64,000 nucleotides of DNA from positions 1 to 64,000 of the forward strand of contig NZ_FOJN01000009.1 in assembly GCF_900111805.1 (NCBI RefSeq). The letters are read 5' to 3'. Below are positions 42,068 through 53,322 of this stretch, in pieces. The translations under genes and the position numbers were made by a program. Numbering within the stretch: position 1 is the stretch's first letter; each line of letters starts with the position of its first letter. The DNA is from Rhodococcoides kroppenstedtii (lineage in GTDB: Bacteria > Actinomycetota > Actinomycetes > Mycobacteriales > Mycobacteriaceae). The notes under the pieces were generated by a model, which ran no database searches, was not told the DNA's origin, and worked only from the letters and a program-made list of their open reading frames with translations.

Positions 42068-44068
42068 ATGGGGCCGAAGCGACCGGAGATGATGTGGAGC
42101 ATGTCACGAACGAGCGTTCTCGAAACCTTCCTGGCCGAGCACCCGGCGTCCACAGCCGACCGGGCCGTCACCGACTACGCCGGCCTGCAGGCGTGGTCCG
42201 TCGCCGACCCGGCAGCGTTCTGGGAGTCGGTGCGGTCGTTCTTCGACATTCGACTGGGCGGCGACCTCGAGGACGCCGTGATCACTCCGTCCGACGATCC
42301 CCGAGTCTTCTCCGGCCGGCAGTTCTACCGCGGCACCACCCTCAACTACGTCGAGACGGTCCTGCGCCACGCCGACGCGCGGCCGGACGCCGTCGCGATC
42401 GTCGACGACGCCGAACCGGGTGGCCCCGACACCCGCACCGTGACCTGGCGCGAGCTGGTCCACGAGGTGTCGGTGATCGCCGACGCTCTGCGCTCGCTCG
42501 GCGTCGGACGCGGTGACCGCGTCGCCGGCTACGTCCCCAACACCGCCGAGGCCGCGATCGCGTTCCTCGCCACCGCGTCCCTCGGCGCCGTGTGGACCTC
42601 GTGCGGGCAGGACTACTCCCCGGCCGCCGCCGCGGACCGTCTCGGTCAGACCGAACCGGTGGTCCTCGTCACCGCCGACGGGTACCGCTTCGCCGGCAAG
42701 GACCGCGACCGCCGCGACGCCGCGGCGGAACTGCGCGACGCCGTCCCGAGCCTGCGCCACGTCATCGCGTTCTCCCGTCTCGGCACGGCCGTGCCCGGGG
42801 CCACGTCCTGGACCGACCTGATGCGCGACGGCGACGACGTCTCCACCGTGGTTCCCGAGCCGGTGCCGTTCGACCACCCACTCTGGATCCTGTTCTCCTC
42901 CGGCACCACCGGCAAGCCGAAGGGCATCGTCCACGGACACGGCGGGGTGGTGCTCGAACACGTCAAATCCGCTGCGCTGCAATCGGACATCGGACCCGAG
43001 GACGTGTTCTTCTGGTACACCTCGCCGAGCTGGATGATGTGGAACTACCTCCTCGCCGGGCTGCTGTGCGGAGCCACCGTGGTCTGTTACGACGGCAGTC
43101 CCGCCTCGCCCGCGACGGGCACGCTGTGGGAGCTCGCGGCCCGGCACCGGGTGACCGTGCTGGGCACGAGTCCCGCCTACCTCGCGCAATGCGAGACCGC
43201 CGGACTCGAACCGGGACGCGACCACGATCTCCGCCTCGTCCGCATGCTGGGCGTGACCGGATCGGTGATGCCCGCGTCGGCCCACACCTGGGTGGAACAG
43301 CACGTCGGCGACCACGTCCACGTCGCGTCCATCTCCGGCGGCACCGACGTGGTGAGCGCGTTCGTCTGCGCGCCCACCGACGTGCCGGTCCGACCGGGCG
43401 AGATTCCCGCCGTCGCCCTCGGCGTTGCTCTGGAGGCGTGGAACGACCACGGCGAGAGCGTGATCGGCGAATCCGGCGAGATGGTGATCACGGCGCCGAT
43501 GCCGTCGATGCCCGTGGGGTTCTGGAACGACGAGACCGGGGACCGCTACGCCGACGCCTATTTCTCCACCTTCCCCGGGGTGTGGCGGCACGGCGATTCC
43601 ATCACCGTCACCGAGCGTGGCGGCGTGATCATCCACGGCCGGTCCGATGCGACGCTGAACCGCAACGGTATTCGCATGGGCAGCGCCGACATCTACTCCG
43701 TGGTCGAGCATCTGCCCGACGTCGAGGAAGCCCTCGTGGTGGGAGTCGAGCGCGCCGACGGCTCGTACTGGATGCCGCTGTTCGTCGTCCCCGCACCGGG
43801 CCGCGAAGTCGACGACACGCTGCGCGAGACCATCGCGACGGCGCTGCGGACCGAGGCCTCGCCCCGCCACGTTCCCGACGACATCGTCGCCATCCCGGCC
43901 GTCCCGCACACCCGCACCGGCAAGAAGCTCGAGATCCCCGTCAAGAAGGTGCTGCTGGGCGCGGACCCCGCCGTCGTCGCGGACCCCGAATCGATCGACG
44001 ACCCCGACGCTCTGCGGTGGTTCGGCGAGTACGCCGCACGGACGCCGGCGGGGTCGGGCGGCGCCTGA
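42068..44068 (+). CDS. Acetoacetate-CoA ligase
   Basis: A 666-residue acyl-adenylate-forming enzyme closest to acetoacetyl-CoA synthetase (AacS). It activates acetoacetate with ATP and CoA, feeding ketone bodies into acetyl-CoA or polymer synthesis. Motifs: ACS N-terminal cap with FWESVRSFFDIRLGGD, P-loop FSSGTTGKPKGIVHGHGG, GTSPAYLAQCE, SISGGTDVVSAFV, HGRSDATLNRNGIRMGSADI, and the adenylation lysine in RTGKKLEIPVKK. The length fits the family. ATG 42068 overlaps no site; ATGs at 42089, 42092 and 42101 are in frame, and 42092 has GGAG at short range. Start is therefore uncertain by up to 11 codons. Confidence 0.9.
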   Translation: MGPKRPEMMWSMSRTSVLETFLAEHPASTADRAVTDYAGLQAWSVADPAAFWESVRSFFDIRLGGDLEDAVITPSDDPRVFSGRQFYRGTTLNYVETVLRHADARPDAVAIVDDAEPGGPDTRTVTWRELVHEVSVIADALRSLGVGRGDRVAGYVPNTAEAAIAFLATASLGAVWTSCGQDYSPAAAADRLGQTEPVVLVTADGYRFAGKDRDRRDAAAELRDAVPSLRHVIAFSRLGTAVPGATSWTDLMRDGDDVSTVVPEPVPFDHPLWILFSSGTTGKPKGIVHGHGGVVLEHVKSAALQSDIGPEDVFFWYTSPSWMMWNYLLAGLLCGATVVCYDGSPASPATGTLWELAARHRVTVLGTSPAYLAQCETAGLEPGRDHDLRLVRMLGVTGSVMPASAHTWVEQHVGDHVHVASISGGTDVVSAFVCAPTDVPVRPGEIPAVALGVALEAWNDHGESVIGESGEMVITAPMPSMPVGFWNDETGDRYADAYFSTFPGVWRHGDSITVTERGGVIIHGRSDATLNRNGIRMGSADIYSVVEHLPDVEEALVVGVERADGSYWMPLFVVPAPGREVDDTLRETIATALRTEASPRHVPDDIVAIPAVPHTRTGKKLEIPVKKVLLGADPAVVADPESIDDPDALRWFGEYAARTPAGSGGA

Positions 44069-44111
44069 CCGGCGGATCGGGCGGCGTTCGACCGACGGGG
44101 CCCGGCGGCGG

Positions 44112-44984
44112 TCAGCCGACGGCGGCCTGCAGGGCTTCCGCCGCGGTCAGGGGCGCGCGGCCCAGCACCCGCGCGAGATCGTCCGAGTCCGAGAACAGGT
44201 CGCCGCGGGCGATACCGGCGTCGGCGTTCAAGAGCAGGTCCACCACCGGCGCCGGCAGTCCGGCGCCGGTGAGCACCTCGGCGTGCTCGGACGAGGTGAC
44301 GTTGCGGTACGCGACCTCGGCGCCCGACACCCGAGCGATGGCATCGGCCAGCTCGGAGTAGGTCACGGCCGGTCCGGCGAGTTCGAGCATGGTGCCGTCC
44401 TTCACGTCCGCCGAGCCGTCCGGTGCGCTGATCACCAAGGCCGCGGCCTCGGCCAGGTCGGCGCGCGCCGCCCCCGCGATACGGCCGTCATCGCCGCTGC
44501 CCAGCAGCACCCCGCTCTGTGCGGCGGACTCGATCGAGGACGCGTAGTTCTCCCAGTACCAGGTGTTGCGCAGGACGACCGCCGCGACGGGCGAGTCCGC
44601 GAGCATGCGCTCGGTGGCGACGTGCTCGGGCGCCAGTCCGATGGTGCTGGTGTCCGCCTTCAGCAGGCTGGTGTAGGCGATCAGCGACACGCCGGCGGCC
44701 TCGGCGGCCGCGATGACGTTGCGGTGCTGAGCTTCTCGCTGTCCGACCTCGGATCCGGAGACCAGCAGGAGACGGTTCACTCCGTCCAGTGCCGTGCGCA
44801 GCGCGCCGGGATCGGTGTAGTCGGCCACCCGCACGGTGACACCCTGCGCGGCGAGGTCCGCTGCCCTGTCCGCGTTCCGGACGACGGCGACAACGCTGTC
44901 CGCCGCGACACCGCGTGCGAGCAGCGTGCGCACCGCCGCCGCGCCGAACTGTCCCGTTGCTCCGGTGACCGCAATGACCGTCAT
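44112..44984 (-). CDS. NmrA-like NAD(P)H:quinone oxidoreductase (QorB/YtfG type)
   Basis: A 290-residue atypical SDR. Cofactor motif VTGATGQFGAAAVRTLLARG (6-25), then ADYTDPGALRTALDGVNRLLLVSGSE and the YTSLLKADTS loop, as in YtfG/QorB quinone reductases. Such enzymes reduce quinones with NADPH and protect against redox cycling. ATG 44984 follows AGGGAGCG. It is divergent from an HxlR regulator, the same arrangement as ytfG-ytfH in enterobacteria and qor2/qorR pairs in actinobacteria. Confidence 0.86.
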   Translation of the reverse strand: MTVIAVTGATGQFGAAAVRTLLARGVAADSVVAVVRNADRAADLAAQGVTVRVADYTDPGALRTALDGVNRLLLVSGSEVGQREAQHRNVIAAAEAAGVSLIAYTSLLKADTSTIGLAPEHVATERMLADSPVAAVVLRNTWYWENYASSIESAAQSGVLLGSGDDGRIAGAARADLAEAAALVISAPDGSADVKDGTMLELAGPAVTYSELADAIARVSGAEVAYRNVTSSEHAEVLTGAGLPAPVVDLLLNADAGIARGDLFSDSDDLARVLGRAPLTAAEALQAAVG

Positions 44985-45113
44985 GATCGCTCCCTGTTCG
45001 TGGCGGCAGGGCCGAGCGCCCTGCCGGCGACCACTATGCACTTACTTTTCGTGTGGTGCAAGCGCAAACGTCAGTACACGTGAAGACGTCAGCGGCGGGC
45101 GTAGACTGGCGCG

Positions 45114-45500
45114 GTGACCGACCCCCAGTACGCCGTCGACGTGTTCTCGCGTCGATGTCCCTCGCGCGAGACGATGCAGGACATCACCAGCCGGTGGGGC
45201 GTGCTCGCCCTGGCCGCGCTGCACGACGGCCCACACCGCTTCGGTGAACTGCGCCGCCGGGTGGACGGAGTCAGTGAACGCATGCTGGCGCAGACGCTGC
45301 AGCGCCTCGAGCGCGACGGGTTGGTCGCCCGCACCGTGCTGACGCAGATCCCCCCGGCCGTGGAGTACACCCTGACCGATCTGGGGCGAGCCACCGCCGC
45401 ACCTCTGGTCGCCCTCATCGGCGTGGTCGAGCACCGCATCGACGAGGTGATGACCGCCCGCGCGGAGTACGACCGGCGCACCGCCGGCGCAGGTGGCTGA
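45114..45500 (+). CDS. HxlR family transcriptional regulator (QorR/YtfH-like)
   Basis: A 128-residue winged-helix regulator. It starts near a conserved cysteine (SRRCPSRETMQDITSRWGVL), the redox switch of QorR-type HxlR proteins. The DNA-binding core is FGELRRRVDGVSERMLAQTLQRL and VARTVLTQIPPAVEYTLTDLG. It probably represses the divergent quinone reductase and is released when the single cysteine is oxidised. The 129-bp spacer has the AT-richer stretch CACTTACTTTTCG and a TGCAC...GTGCA dyad as possible operator. GTG 45114 is the best start. Confidence 0.87.
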   Translation: MTDPQYAVDVFSRRCPSRETMQDITSRWGVLALAALHDGPHRFGELRRRVDGVSERMLAQTLQRLERDGLVARTVLTQIPPAVEYTLTDLGRATAAPLVALIGVVEHRIDEVMTARAEYDRRTAGAGG

Positions 45501-45574
45501 TCGCACCGCCGGAGCCGGCTGATCAGGACCGCCGGCGGGGCGGCTGATCGCGACCGCCCGCGCGGGCGGGGTGG

Positions 45575-45799
45575 TCAGGACTGTCCGCGTCCGGTCTCGT
45601 TCTGGAGCTCGTCGATCTTCTGCGACGCCTCCGCTTTGGTCAGCCCGTCCGGCACCGTCTCTCCGGCCTCCTGCGCGAGCGTCTCGAGGTAGCTGCGCTG
45701 CGCCCCGGTAATGGGCTCGTCTCCGGTAACCCAGTCCGACGGGTCCTTCTCCGCGTTCTGCTCGACCGGCGTGGTGTCGTTCTGCGTGTTCTCGCTCAT
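45575..45799 (-). CDS. DUF3072 domain protein
   Basis: A 74-residue hydrophilic protein matching DUF3072: PITGAQRSYLETLAQEAGE followed by LTKAEASQKIDELQNETGRG. The N-terminal third is acidic and probably disordered. The family is small, actinobacterial and uncharacterised; its SAP-like helix-turn pattern is sometimes read as nucleic-acid binding, which I cannot confirm. ATG 45799 was chosen for the usual MSENT start. Single-gene unit. Confidence 0.8.
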   Translation of the reverse strand: MSENTQNDTTPVEQNAEKDPSDWVTGDEPITGAQRSYLETLAQEAGETVPDGLTKAEASQKIDELQNETGRGQS

Positions 45800-45980
45800 A
45801 CGTTCGACGTACCCGTCGTCGCTACCGGGCAAACACCGGCAGGATGGCGACCGTGTGGTATGGAAATGCGTCCACGCCGTTCTCCTTTCGAGACAAAAGG
45901 TGAATCGAGGCGCCGAATTCGAAACGAACGCGCGCATTGTCAGCATTTATTCAGCAAGCGGTGCTAGAAACGATCCTGTG

Positions 45981-46139
45981 ATGGTCCTTCTGATAGTCCT
46001 CGGTGCCTGGGTGGTGCTGGGCGCGGCCGTCGCCGCCGTGGTCGGGCGCTCCGTGCGGCGCGCGGACCAGGAAGAACTGGGCTCGGATCGACATTGGGAC
46101 ATCACGGCCATCGAGGACATTCGGCACCGTTCCGCCTGA
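45981..46139 (+). CDS. Small single-helix membrane protein
   Basis: A 52-residue reading frame: one N-terminal helix (MVLLIVLGAWVVLGAAVAAVV) then a charged tail rich in Arg, Asp and Glu ending IEDIRHRSA. GTG 45978 is one codon upstream. The hydrophobic-then-charged layout is like other small actinobacterial membrane proteins in this window (4111, 14885). Coding is likely; the role is unknown. The 180-bp spacer to the left has no other gene. Confidence 0.5.
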   Translation: MVLLIVLGAWVVLGAAVAAVVGRSVRRADQEELGSDRHWDITAIEDIRHRSA

Positions 46140-46167
46140 CCCGCACGCCGCTACAGGAACGGCGCGG

Positions 46168-47664
46168 TCACAGCACCATGCGCGGCGATCCCGCCGCCGG
46201 ATCGAGCGTCCGATAGGCCGACGCCAGTCGACGTACCGCCTCCGTAATGCGGTCGCTGCTCTGGGTGAACGGCAGTCGCACGTAGTGCTCGAACGCCCCT
46301 TCCACCCCGAACCGCGGTCCCGCCGCCACCACCACGCCGTGCGCAGGAGCCACCGCCGCGAGCGCCGTCGACACCGGTGCCGGCATCCGCAGCCACATCG
46401 ACAGACCGCCCGGGGGCGAATCGACCCGCCAGTCCGGCAATTCCTCGCCCACCGCGTCGAGCAACGCACCACGACGACGCCGCAGGACGTCGCGGCGCGG
46501 CGTCAGGACGTCGTCGTGACGCGCGATCAGTTCCCCGCACGCCAGTTGATCCATGATGGGCGTGCCGATGTCCTCTGCCGCACGGGACGTCGCGAGTCGG
46601 GAGACGAGCGTCGGCGACGCCCTGATCCACCCGACGCGCAATCCGCCCCAGTACGACTTGGACGCCGAACCCACCGTCACGACACCGTGGCCGTGGGTCG
46701 CCGCGGCCACCGGCGGCGGCGGTGGCGCGTCGAGCCACAGGTCGGCCATGGACTCGTCGACCACCAACGTCGCGCCCGTGCGGCGCGTCATGCTCACCAG
46801 CTCGCCGCGGTCCTCGCGGCTCATCACCGCACCCGTCGGGTTGTGAAAGTCCGGGAGCACGTAGACGAGCGACGCGCCGGTCTGCCGGATCGCGTCGTGC
46901 ATCGACCCCAGATCCCACCGGCCGGGAGACGCGTCCGCCGGCAGGAGCGGAACCGGCACCGCACGGGCCGCGGTGCGCCGAATCGCTTCCAGCGCATTGG
47001 GATACGTCGGATGGTCCACGACCACCCGATCTCCCGGTGACCCCAGGACCTCGAGCAGCAGGCGCCAGGCCTGCTGCGCACCCGAGGTCACCATGATCTG
47101 GTCGACCTCGGTGGGCACCCCGCGCTCCTCGTAGCGGCGCGCGATGGCGCGGCGGAGCACCGTCAGACCCACGGGGTCGATCCCGTGGCCCGAGTAGTAC
47201 GCCGGAAGTGCCTGCAGCGCAGCCTGATACGCCGCGGTCACCGCCTCGGGCGGGGCCGTGACGGCAGCGTGGGTCATGTCGATCGCGGCCGCACGGGTCG
47301 TGCCGGTGAGCGTGGAGGTCGGGCCGAACGATGCAGCTCCGGCGCTCGGCGGAACCGACGCCCACCCCTCCGGCCGCGGCGGCAGCGCCACCGTGCTGCG
47401 CGACCCCTGGCGGGACTGCAGGTAGCCCTCCTCGCGCAACGCGGCGTAGGTGTTGGTGACCGTCGTCCGCGACAACGCGAGCACACCGGCCAGGTCCCGC
47501 TCACTGGGCAGGGCCACACCCAGCGGGATGCGGCCGTCGTTCACCAGGAGGCGGATACCGTCGGCGAGGGCACGGTAGACGGGACGATTGCGCGACGTCG
47601 GGCGCCACTGACCCAGGTCACGAGCGAGCGTCGACGCTCCCAACACACGGGCCACCGACCCCAC
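46168..47664 (-). CDS. MocR/PdxR family regulator (GntR HTH fused to aminotransferase domain)
   Basis: A 498-residue fusion. The GntR winged helix (about 25-95) contains VYRALADGIRLLVNDGRIP and LSRTTVTNTYAALREEGYL. The fold-type I aminotransferase-like domain (about 125-485) contains DFHNPTGAVMS, VVDESMAD and the PLP lysine in VGSASKSYWGGLRVGW. MocR proteins bind pyridoxal phosphate and control B6, taurine or GABA genes, usually with a divergent target. Here the target is not obvious: neighbours are an LGFP protein and a tiny membrane protein. GTG 47664 or GTG 47655 starts it. Confidence 0.9.
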   Translation of the reverse strand: MGSVARVLGASTLARDLGQWRPTSRNRPVYRALADGIRLLVNDGRIPLGVALPSERDLAGVLALSRTTVTNTYAALREEGYLQSRQGSRSTVALPPRPEGWASVPPSAGAASFGPTSTLTGTTRAAAIDMTHAAVTAPPEAVTAAYQAALQALPAYYSGHGIDPVGLTVLRRAIARRYEERGVPTEVDQIMVTSGAQQAWRLLLEVLGSPGDRVVVDHPTYPNALEAIRRTAARAVPVPLLPADASPGRWDLGSMHDAIRQTGASLVYVLPDFHNPTGAVMSREDRGELVSMTRRTGATLVVDESMADLWLDAPPPPPVAAATHGHGVVTVGSASKSYWGGLRVGWIRASPTLVSRLATSRAAEDIGTPIMDQLACGELIARHDDVLTPRRDVLRRRRGALLDAVGEELPDWRVDSPPGGLSMWLRMPAPVSTALAAVAPAHGVVVAAGPRFGVEGAFEHYVRLPFTQSSDRITEAVRRLASAYRTLDPAAGSPRMVL

Positions 47665-47683
47665 CGTAGTGGGACGCGGCCGC

Positions 47684-48055
47684 TCAGCCCATCAGGAAGG
47701 CGCCCACACCGGGGAGCCAGCCCACGGTTCCGCCCTCGAACGAGTTGTAGCGACCGTGACCGGTGGGGGTGCGCTTCTCGTTGCTGAGGGGGTAACCGAG
47801 CGTGCCACTGGGTCCGCCGTGGGCCAGATACCAGGCCAGGATCTCCCCGTGCACCTCGTGGGCGCCGCCGTCGGGCAGCGCGAACACCGTGGCGTGTTGA
47901 AACTCGAGCAGGCCGCCGCCGCGCGGGGCCAGCATGAGGTCACCCGTCCGCCGACCGATCCAGGGGTGTTCCAGGGCGAACCGCTCGAACTGGCACTCGA
48001 AGACCTCGAGACCCGCATAGGTCTCGGACGAGTTGACGGCGCCTTCAACGCTCAC
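47684..48055 (-). CDS. LGFP repeat-containing protein
   Basis: A 123-residue protein with one LGFP unit at the C-terminus: GTLGYPLSNEKRTPTGHGRY then NSFEGGTVGWLPGVGAF. LGFP motifs occur in cell-wall-linked proteins of mycolic-acid bacteria, where they may bind wall sugars or mycolates. The rest has a conserved WIGRRTGDLMLAP but no known domain. There is no signal peptide with GTG 48055, which has a perfect GGAGG five bases before it, so this single-repeat form may be cytosolic or use another route. It lies upstream of the MocR gene on the same strand, 19 bp away. Confidence 0.78.
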   Translation of the reverse strand: MSVEGAVNSSETYAGLEVFECQFERFALEHPWIGRRTGDLMLAPRGGGLLEFQHATVFALPDGGAHEVHGEILAWYLAHGGPSGTLGYPLSNEKRTPTGHGRYNSFEGGTVGWLPGVGAFLMG

Positions 48056-48160
48056 GGTGGCCTCCAGTGACCCCGGTCCCGACCAGGCCGAACCCGACAG
48101 GGTGGTCTCTTCGGGACTCTGGGCCACAGTATGCGCGCTGCCGTGAGATTTCACAGCCGG

Positions 48161-48188
48161 AACGCGACAAGTCGGACCGTGTCGCGTT
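48161..48188 (-). terminator. Terminator hairpin downstream of purA
   Basis: A 9-bp perfect inverted repeat (AACGCGACA at 48161-48169, TGTCGCGTT at 48180-48188) with a 10-nt loop lies 26 bp past the purA stop in the 158-bp spacer before the LGFP gene. Likely purA terminator; the spacer also holds the promoter of the LGFP gene. Confidence 0.6.
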
Positions 48189-48213
48189 TCGGTGCGCAGC
48201 GCAGCGGGGGGGC

Positions 48214-50434
<2,221 letters not shown>

Positions 50435-50467
50435 CGATTCTGTGCAGAAATCCGCGCTGGGCGCGGA

Positions 50468-51304
50468 CTACTGCACACGATCGGCGGTGAGGGCGCGCCG
50501 CAGCTCGGCGGCGTTGCGCGGCCGGACGTCCGGGGGCAGCACCCCGTCCGCCGCCAGCTCGGCCGCCAACGCCAGCGGCCACGGCACGTGCAACCGGGCC
50601 CGGGCGAGCAGTTCGGCGTCGGACAGGACCGTCACCGGATCGCCCTGCACCACCGTGCCGTCCACCACCACGGCTACCGAGTGCGCCCAGTCCAGGGCGA
50701 GTGCCACGTCGTGCGTCGAGAGGACGACGGTGGTGTGCGCGCTCTCGAGCCGGGCGACGGCGTCGAACATCTCGACCTCGGCGCGCGGATCGAGCCCCGC
50801 CGTCGGTTCGTCCAGCAGCAACACGCACGGACGCATGGCCACGGCCCCGGCCGTCGCGACGCGCTTGCGCTCGCCGTAGGAGAGCTGGTGCACCGGGCGG
50901 CGACTCAACCCGTCGATACCCAGCAGCGTCAGGGCCGACTCGACGCGCTCGCGCACCTCCGCGGCGGGCAGGCCCAGATTGGCCGGCCCGTATGCGACGT
51001 CGCGGTAGACGTCCGCGGAGAACAGCTGATCGTCCGGGTCCTGCAGTACCAACTGGACTTCCTGCCGGTGCGCGCGCAGCCCGGACCTGGTGTGCCGCAA
51101 CGCCTCTCCGTCCAGTTCCACCGCACCCGACGCCGGCTTCACGGCCCCGGCGAGGCACCGCAGCAGCGTGGTCTTGCCGGACCCGTTGGCGCCGAGGATC
51201 GCCGTCCGCCGCCCGGCGGGGACGTCGAGGCTCGCGCCGCGCAGGACATCACGACCGTCGTAGCCGACCGTGATCGCCCGCGCCGCGAGAGAGCGATGAC
51301 TCAC
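50468..51304 (-). CDS. cbiO: Cobalt ECF transporter ATPase
   Basis: A 278-residue ABC ATPase of the energy-coupling-factor type. Walker [10 protein letters not shown] (38-46), Q-loop [13 protein letters not shown], signature [15 protein letters not shown], Walker [13 protein letters not shown] and switch His in STHDVAL. The DPDDQLF box after the Q-loop is typical of CbiO/EcfA. The GTG start overlaps the CbiQ stop (GTGA). It powers the CbiMNQO cobalt uptake complex encoded by this operon; it might also serve the ATPase-less btuFC-like pair, though that is unlikely. Confidence 0.92.
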   Translation of the reverse strand: MSHRSLAARAITVGYDGRDVLRGASLDVPAGRRTAILGANGSGKTTLLRCLAGAVKPASGAVELDGEALRHTRSGLRAHRQEVQLVLQDPDDQLFSADVYRDVAYGPANLGLPAAEVRERVESALTLLGIDGLSRRPVHQLSYGERKRVATAGAVAMRPCVLLLDEPTAGLDPRAEVEMFDAVARLESAHTTVVLSTHDVALALDWAHSVAVVVDGTVVQGDPVTVLSDAELLARARLHVPWPLALAAELAADGVLPPDVRPRNAAELRRALTADRVQ

Positions 51305-52050
51305 GAGACCCCCAGGGACACCACGACGACGACCACCATCACCGCGACCGCCGCGGTCAGGAACCGCGGCGAGCTGCGCGGCGGCGGAACGGCATCCACG
51401 GGATCGGCCACCCCGAACTCTCGGCCCGCGAGGCCGTCCTCGAGCCGGGACGCCCGGTCCCACGCCGAGGTCAGTACTGCGGCGGTGAGCAGCGCGGCGG
51501 ACTGCATCGAGCGGCGCGGGGTGGAGTACCCCAGCCGGGCGACCTGGGATCGGCGGACCGACCGCAGCGAGGTCAGAAGCACGAACAGCAGCCGGTAGAC
51601 CAACCCCGCGACGTCGACGCACGCCTGCGGGACGCGGGCGCGCCGCAGGCCGGCCAGGAGATCCACCATCGGGGTGGTCACTGCGAGCAGGATCATCGCC
51701 GACGTGCCCGCGACGGCGTGCGCGGTCACCTCGAGCGCCCGACGCACGCTCTCGTCGGTGACGCCGACGCCCCAATCCGGCGCGCCGCGCACCGTGATCG
51801 CCACCGAGACGCCCCCGATCACGACGAAGGCGGCCGGCGCCGCGAGAGTGCGCAGCAACAGCGGCCACGGAGTGCGGGCCAGTGCCGTGGCGGCGGTCAG
51901 CGCGACCACGGTCACCAGCACCGAACCCGGCCAGGCGGGCAGCACCGCCGCACACAGGACCAACCCGAGCGCGAGCACCGCCTTGTCGACCACCGCGCGT
52001 CCGCGCCACGCACTGGCCCAGGCGGCGTCGTCGACGGCGAGACCCTGCAC
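51301..52050 (-). CDS. cbiQ: Cobalt ECF transporter transmembrane protein
   Basis: A 249-residue membrane coupling protein with about five to six helices. The region [30 protein letters not shown] holds the first EcfT coupling motif, and [12 protein letters not shown] has the AxRxRG-like position in degenerate form. It joins CbiM to the CbiO ATPase. GTG 52050 starts one base after the cbiN stop. The last residues [13 protein letters not shown] form a terminal helix. Confidence 0.88.
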   Translation of the reverse strand: MQGLAVDDAAWASAWRGRAVVDKAVLALGLVLCAAVLPAWPGSVLVTVVALTAATALARTPWPLLLRTLAAPAAFVVIGGVSVAITVRGAPDWGVGVTDESVRRALEVTAHAVAGTSAMILLAVTTPMVDLLAGLRRARVPQACVDVAGLVYRLLFVLLTSLRSVRRSQVARLGYSTPRRSMQSAALLTAAVLTSAWDRASRLEDGLAGREFGVADPVDAVPPPRSSPRFLTAAVAVMVVVVVVSLGVS

Positions 52051-52051
52051 G

Positions 52052-52423
52052 TCAGGAACCGTCCGGCGGCGCCTGCACCCGCTCCACCGCGCGACGGGCC
52101 TTCAGGGTGGCGATCACGTACCCGAGCACGATGCCGCCGAGGGCCGCCTGCAGCGCGAACAGACCCGACTCGACCTCGCCCGACGTGGGCGCGAACACCG
52201 ACTCGAACCACGGCTCGTAGTCCGGATGGTCGGCCTCTATCCGTTCCGTGGCCGCGGTGTCGGTCCCGACGAAACGTTCGCCGTCCACGCTGCGGCCCGA
52301 GTCGATCGCCAGCGCGATCCCGACGATCGCCACGATGGCCGCGACCAGAGCCAGGTTCACCCACCGGCTGCGGCGAGCATCGCGCCCACGGCCGGATTCA
52401 CCGGGCTGGATCTCACCGGACAT
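52052..52423 (-). CDS. cbiN: Cobalt transporter small subunit
   Basis: A 123-residue protein with two membrane helices (about 22-40 and 86-107) and an extracytoplasmic loop between them containing [22 protein letters not shown], the CbiN-type loop that assists metal loading of CbiM. It has a longer cytosolic N-terminus than enteric CbiN. It overlaps the end of cbiM by 11 bp. Confidence 0.85.
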   Translation of the reverse strand: MSGEIQPGESGRGRDARRSRWVNLALVAAIVAIVGIALAIDSGRSVDGERFVGTDTAATERIEADHPDYEPWFESVFAPTSGEVESGLFALQAALGGIVLGYVIATLKARRAVERVQAPPDGS

Positions 52424-53105
52424 CGACGGCCTCCTTCCGAGCGAAGAACCGGAACACGCCGAGGTCCCGCAGTTCCGGCGTCGCCACCGACCGCAGGACG
52501 CGGAACACCAGGACGCCCAGCAAACCCTCCGCGATCGCGAGCGGAATCTGGGTGATCGCGAAGATCGACAGGAACTTCACCACCGCACCGGCGATGCCGC
52601 TCTGCGGATCGGGGAACGCCAGGGCGATCTGCACGCTCGTCGTGCAGTAGGTGGCCAGGTCGGCGAGGGTCATCGCACAGAACACGGCCAGCGAGATGCC
52701 GCCACCGAGCCGCCCGACCAGGACGAACGCGCCGTAGCCCACCCAGGGGCCGACCACCGCCATGGAGAACGCGTTGGCGCCGAGCGTCGTCAGACCCCCG
52801 TGCGCCAGCAACAACGCCTGGAAGAGCAGCACCACCGTGCCGAGGAAGGCCATGACCGGAGGTCGGAACAGCACCGCGCCCAGCCCGGTGCCGGTGGGGT
52901 GGGACGAGCTGCCGGTGACCGACGGCATCTTGATCGCGGACAGGACGAACGTGAACGCCCCGGCGGCGCCGAGGAGGAGCCGGCTGCGGGGGTTCTCCCG
53001 CACTTGATGGACGACGGCGCGGGCGCCGTGGACGACGAACGGTGCAGCGGCGCAGGTCCAGACCGCGGCGTGCACCGGCGGCAGAAAGCCTTCGGCGATA
53101 TGCAT
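52413..53105 (-). CDS. cbiM: Cobalt ECF transporter substrate-binding membrane protein
   Basis: A 230-residue membrane protein with about seven helices. It begins [10 protein letters not shown]; in CbiM/NikM proteins the amino group and His2 form part of the metal site, so ATG 53105 must be the true start. Other motifs are [19 protein letters not shown] with His ligands, and [20 protein letters not shown]. It binds cobalt outside and delivers it for B12 synthesis. The cobalamin riboswitch upstream is the expected control. Confidence 0.94.
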   Translation of the reverse strand: MHIAEGFLPPVHAAVWTCAAAPFVVHGARAVVHQVRENPRSRLLLGAAGAFTFVLSAIKMPSVTGSSSHPTGTGLGAVLFRPPVMAFLGTVVLLFQALLLAHGGLTTLGANAFSMAVVGPWVGYGAFVLVGRLGGGISLAVFCAMTLADLATYCTTSVQIALAFPDPQSGIAGAVVKFLSIFAITQIPLAIAEGLLGVLVFRVLRSVATPELRDLGVFRFFARKEAVDVR

Positions 53106-53159
53106 GGAGACGGACAACCCTTCTCGGATGACGCGTCCGAGGTCGACGGGACACGTGCC

Positions 53160-53300
53160 GGGACGGCGATCCGACTCACGACCGGCGCCCGCGGAGAAGG
53201 GCCCGTTCGCTCACGGTGGCGCGACCGTCCCGGAGTTCCACCGGGTTTCCCGCACCAGCACGGCGCAGGGCCGGGGCTCGGTCCTGCGCGGTCATCGTGG
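53160..53300 (-). promoter_or_regulatory. Cobalamin riboswitch upstream of cbiMNQO
   Basis: On the minus strand, GGTGCGGGAAACCCGGTGG, AACTCCGGGACGGTCGCGCC, ACCGTGAGCG and then GAGTCGGATCGCC follow the order of the cobalamin riboswitch core, with the variation common upstream of actinobacterial cobalt transporters. It lies about 55 nt before cbiM and just after the stop of the CDF exporter. Boundaries are approximate. It should shut off cobalt uptake when B12 is sufficient. Confidence 0.8.
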
Positions 53301-53322
53301 CACAGAACGTCGCGCGGCAGAA

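Noticed and set aside
45981-46139. Longer plus-strand frame starting at 45711
   Set aside because: The upstream part is antisense to the DUF3072 gene; only the final 52 codons look like a protein.
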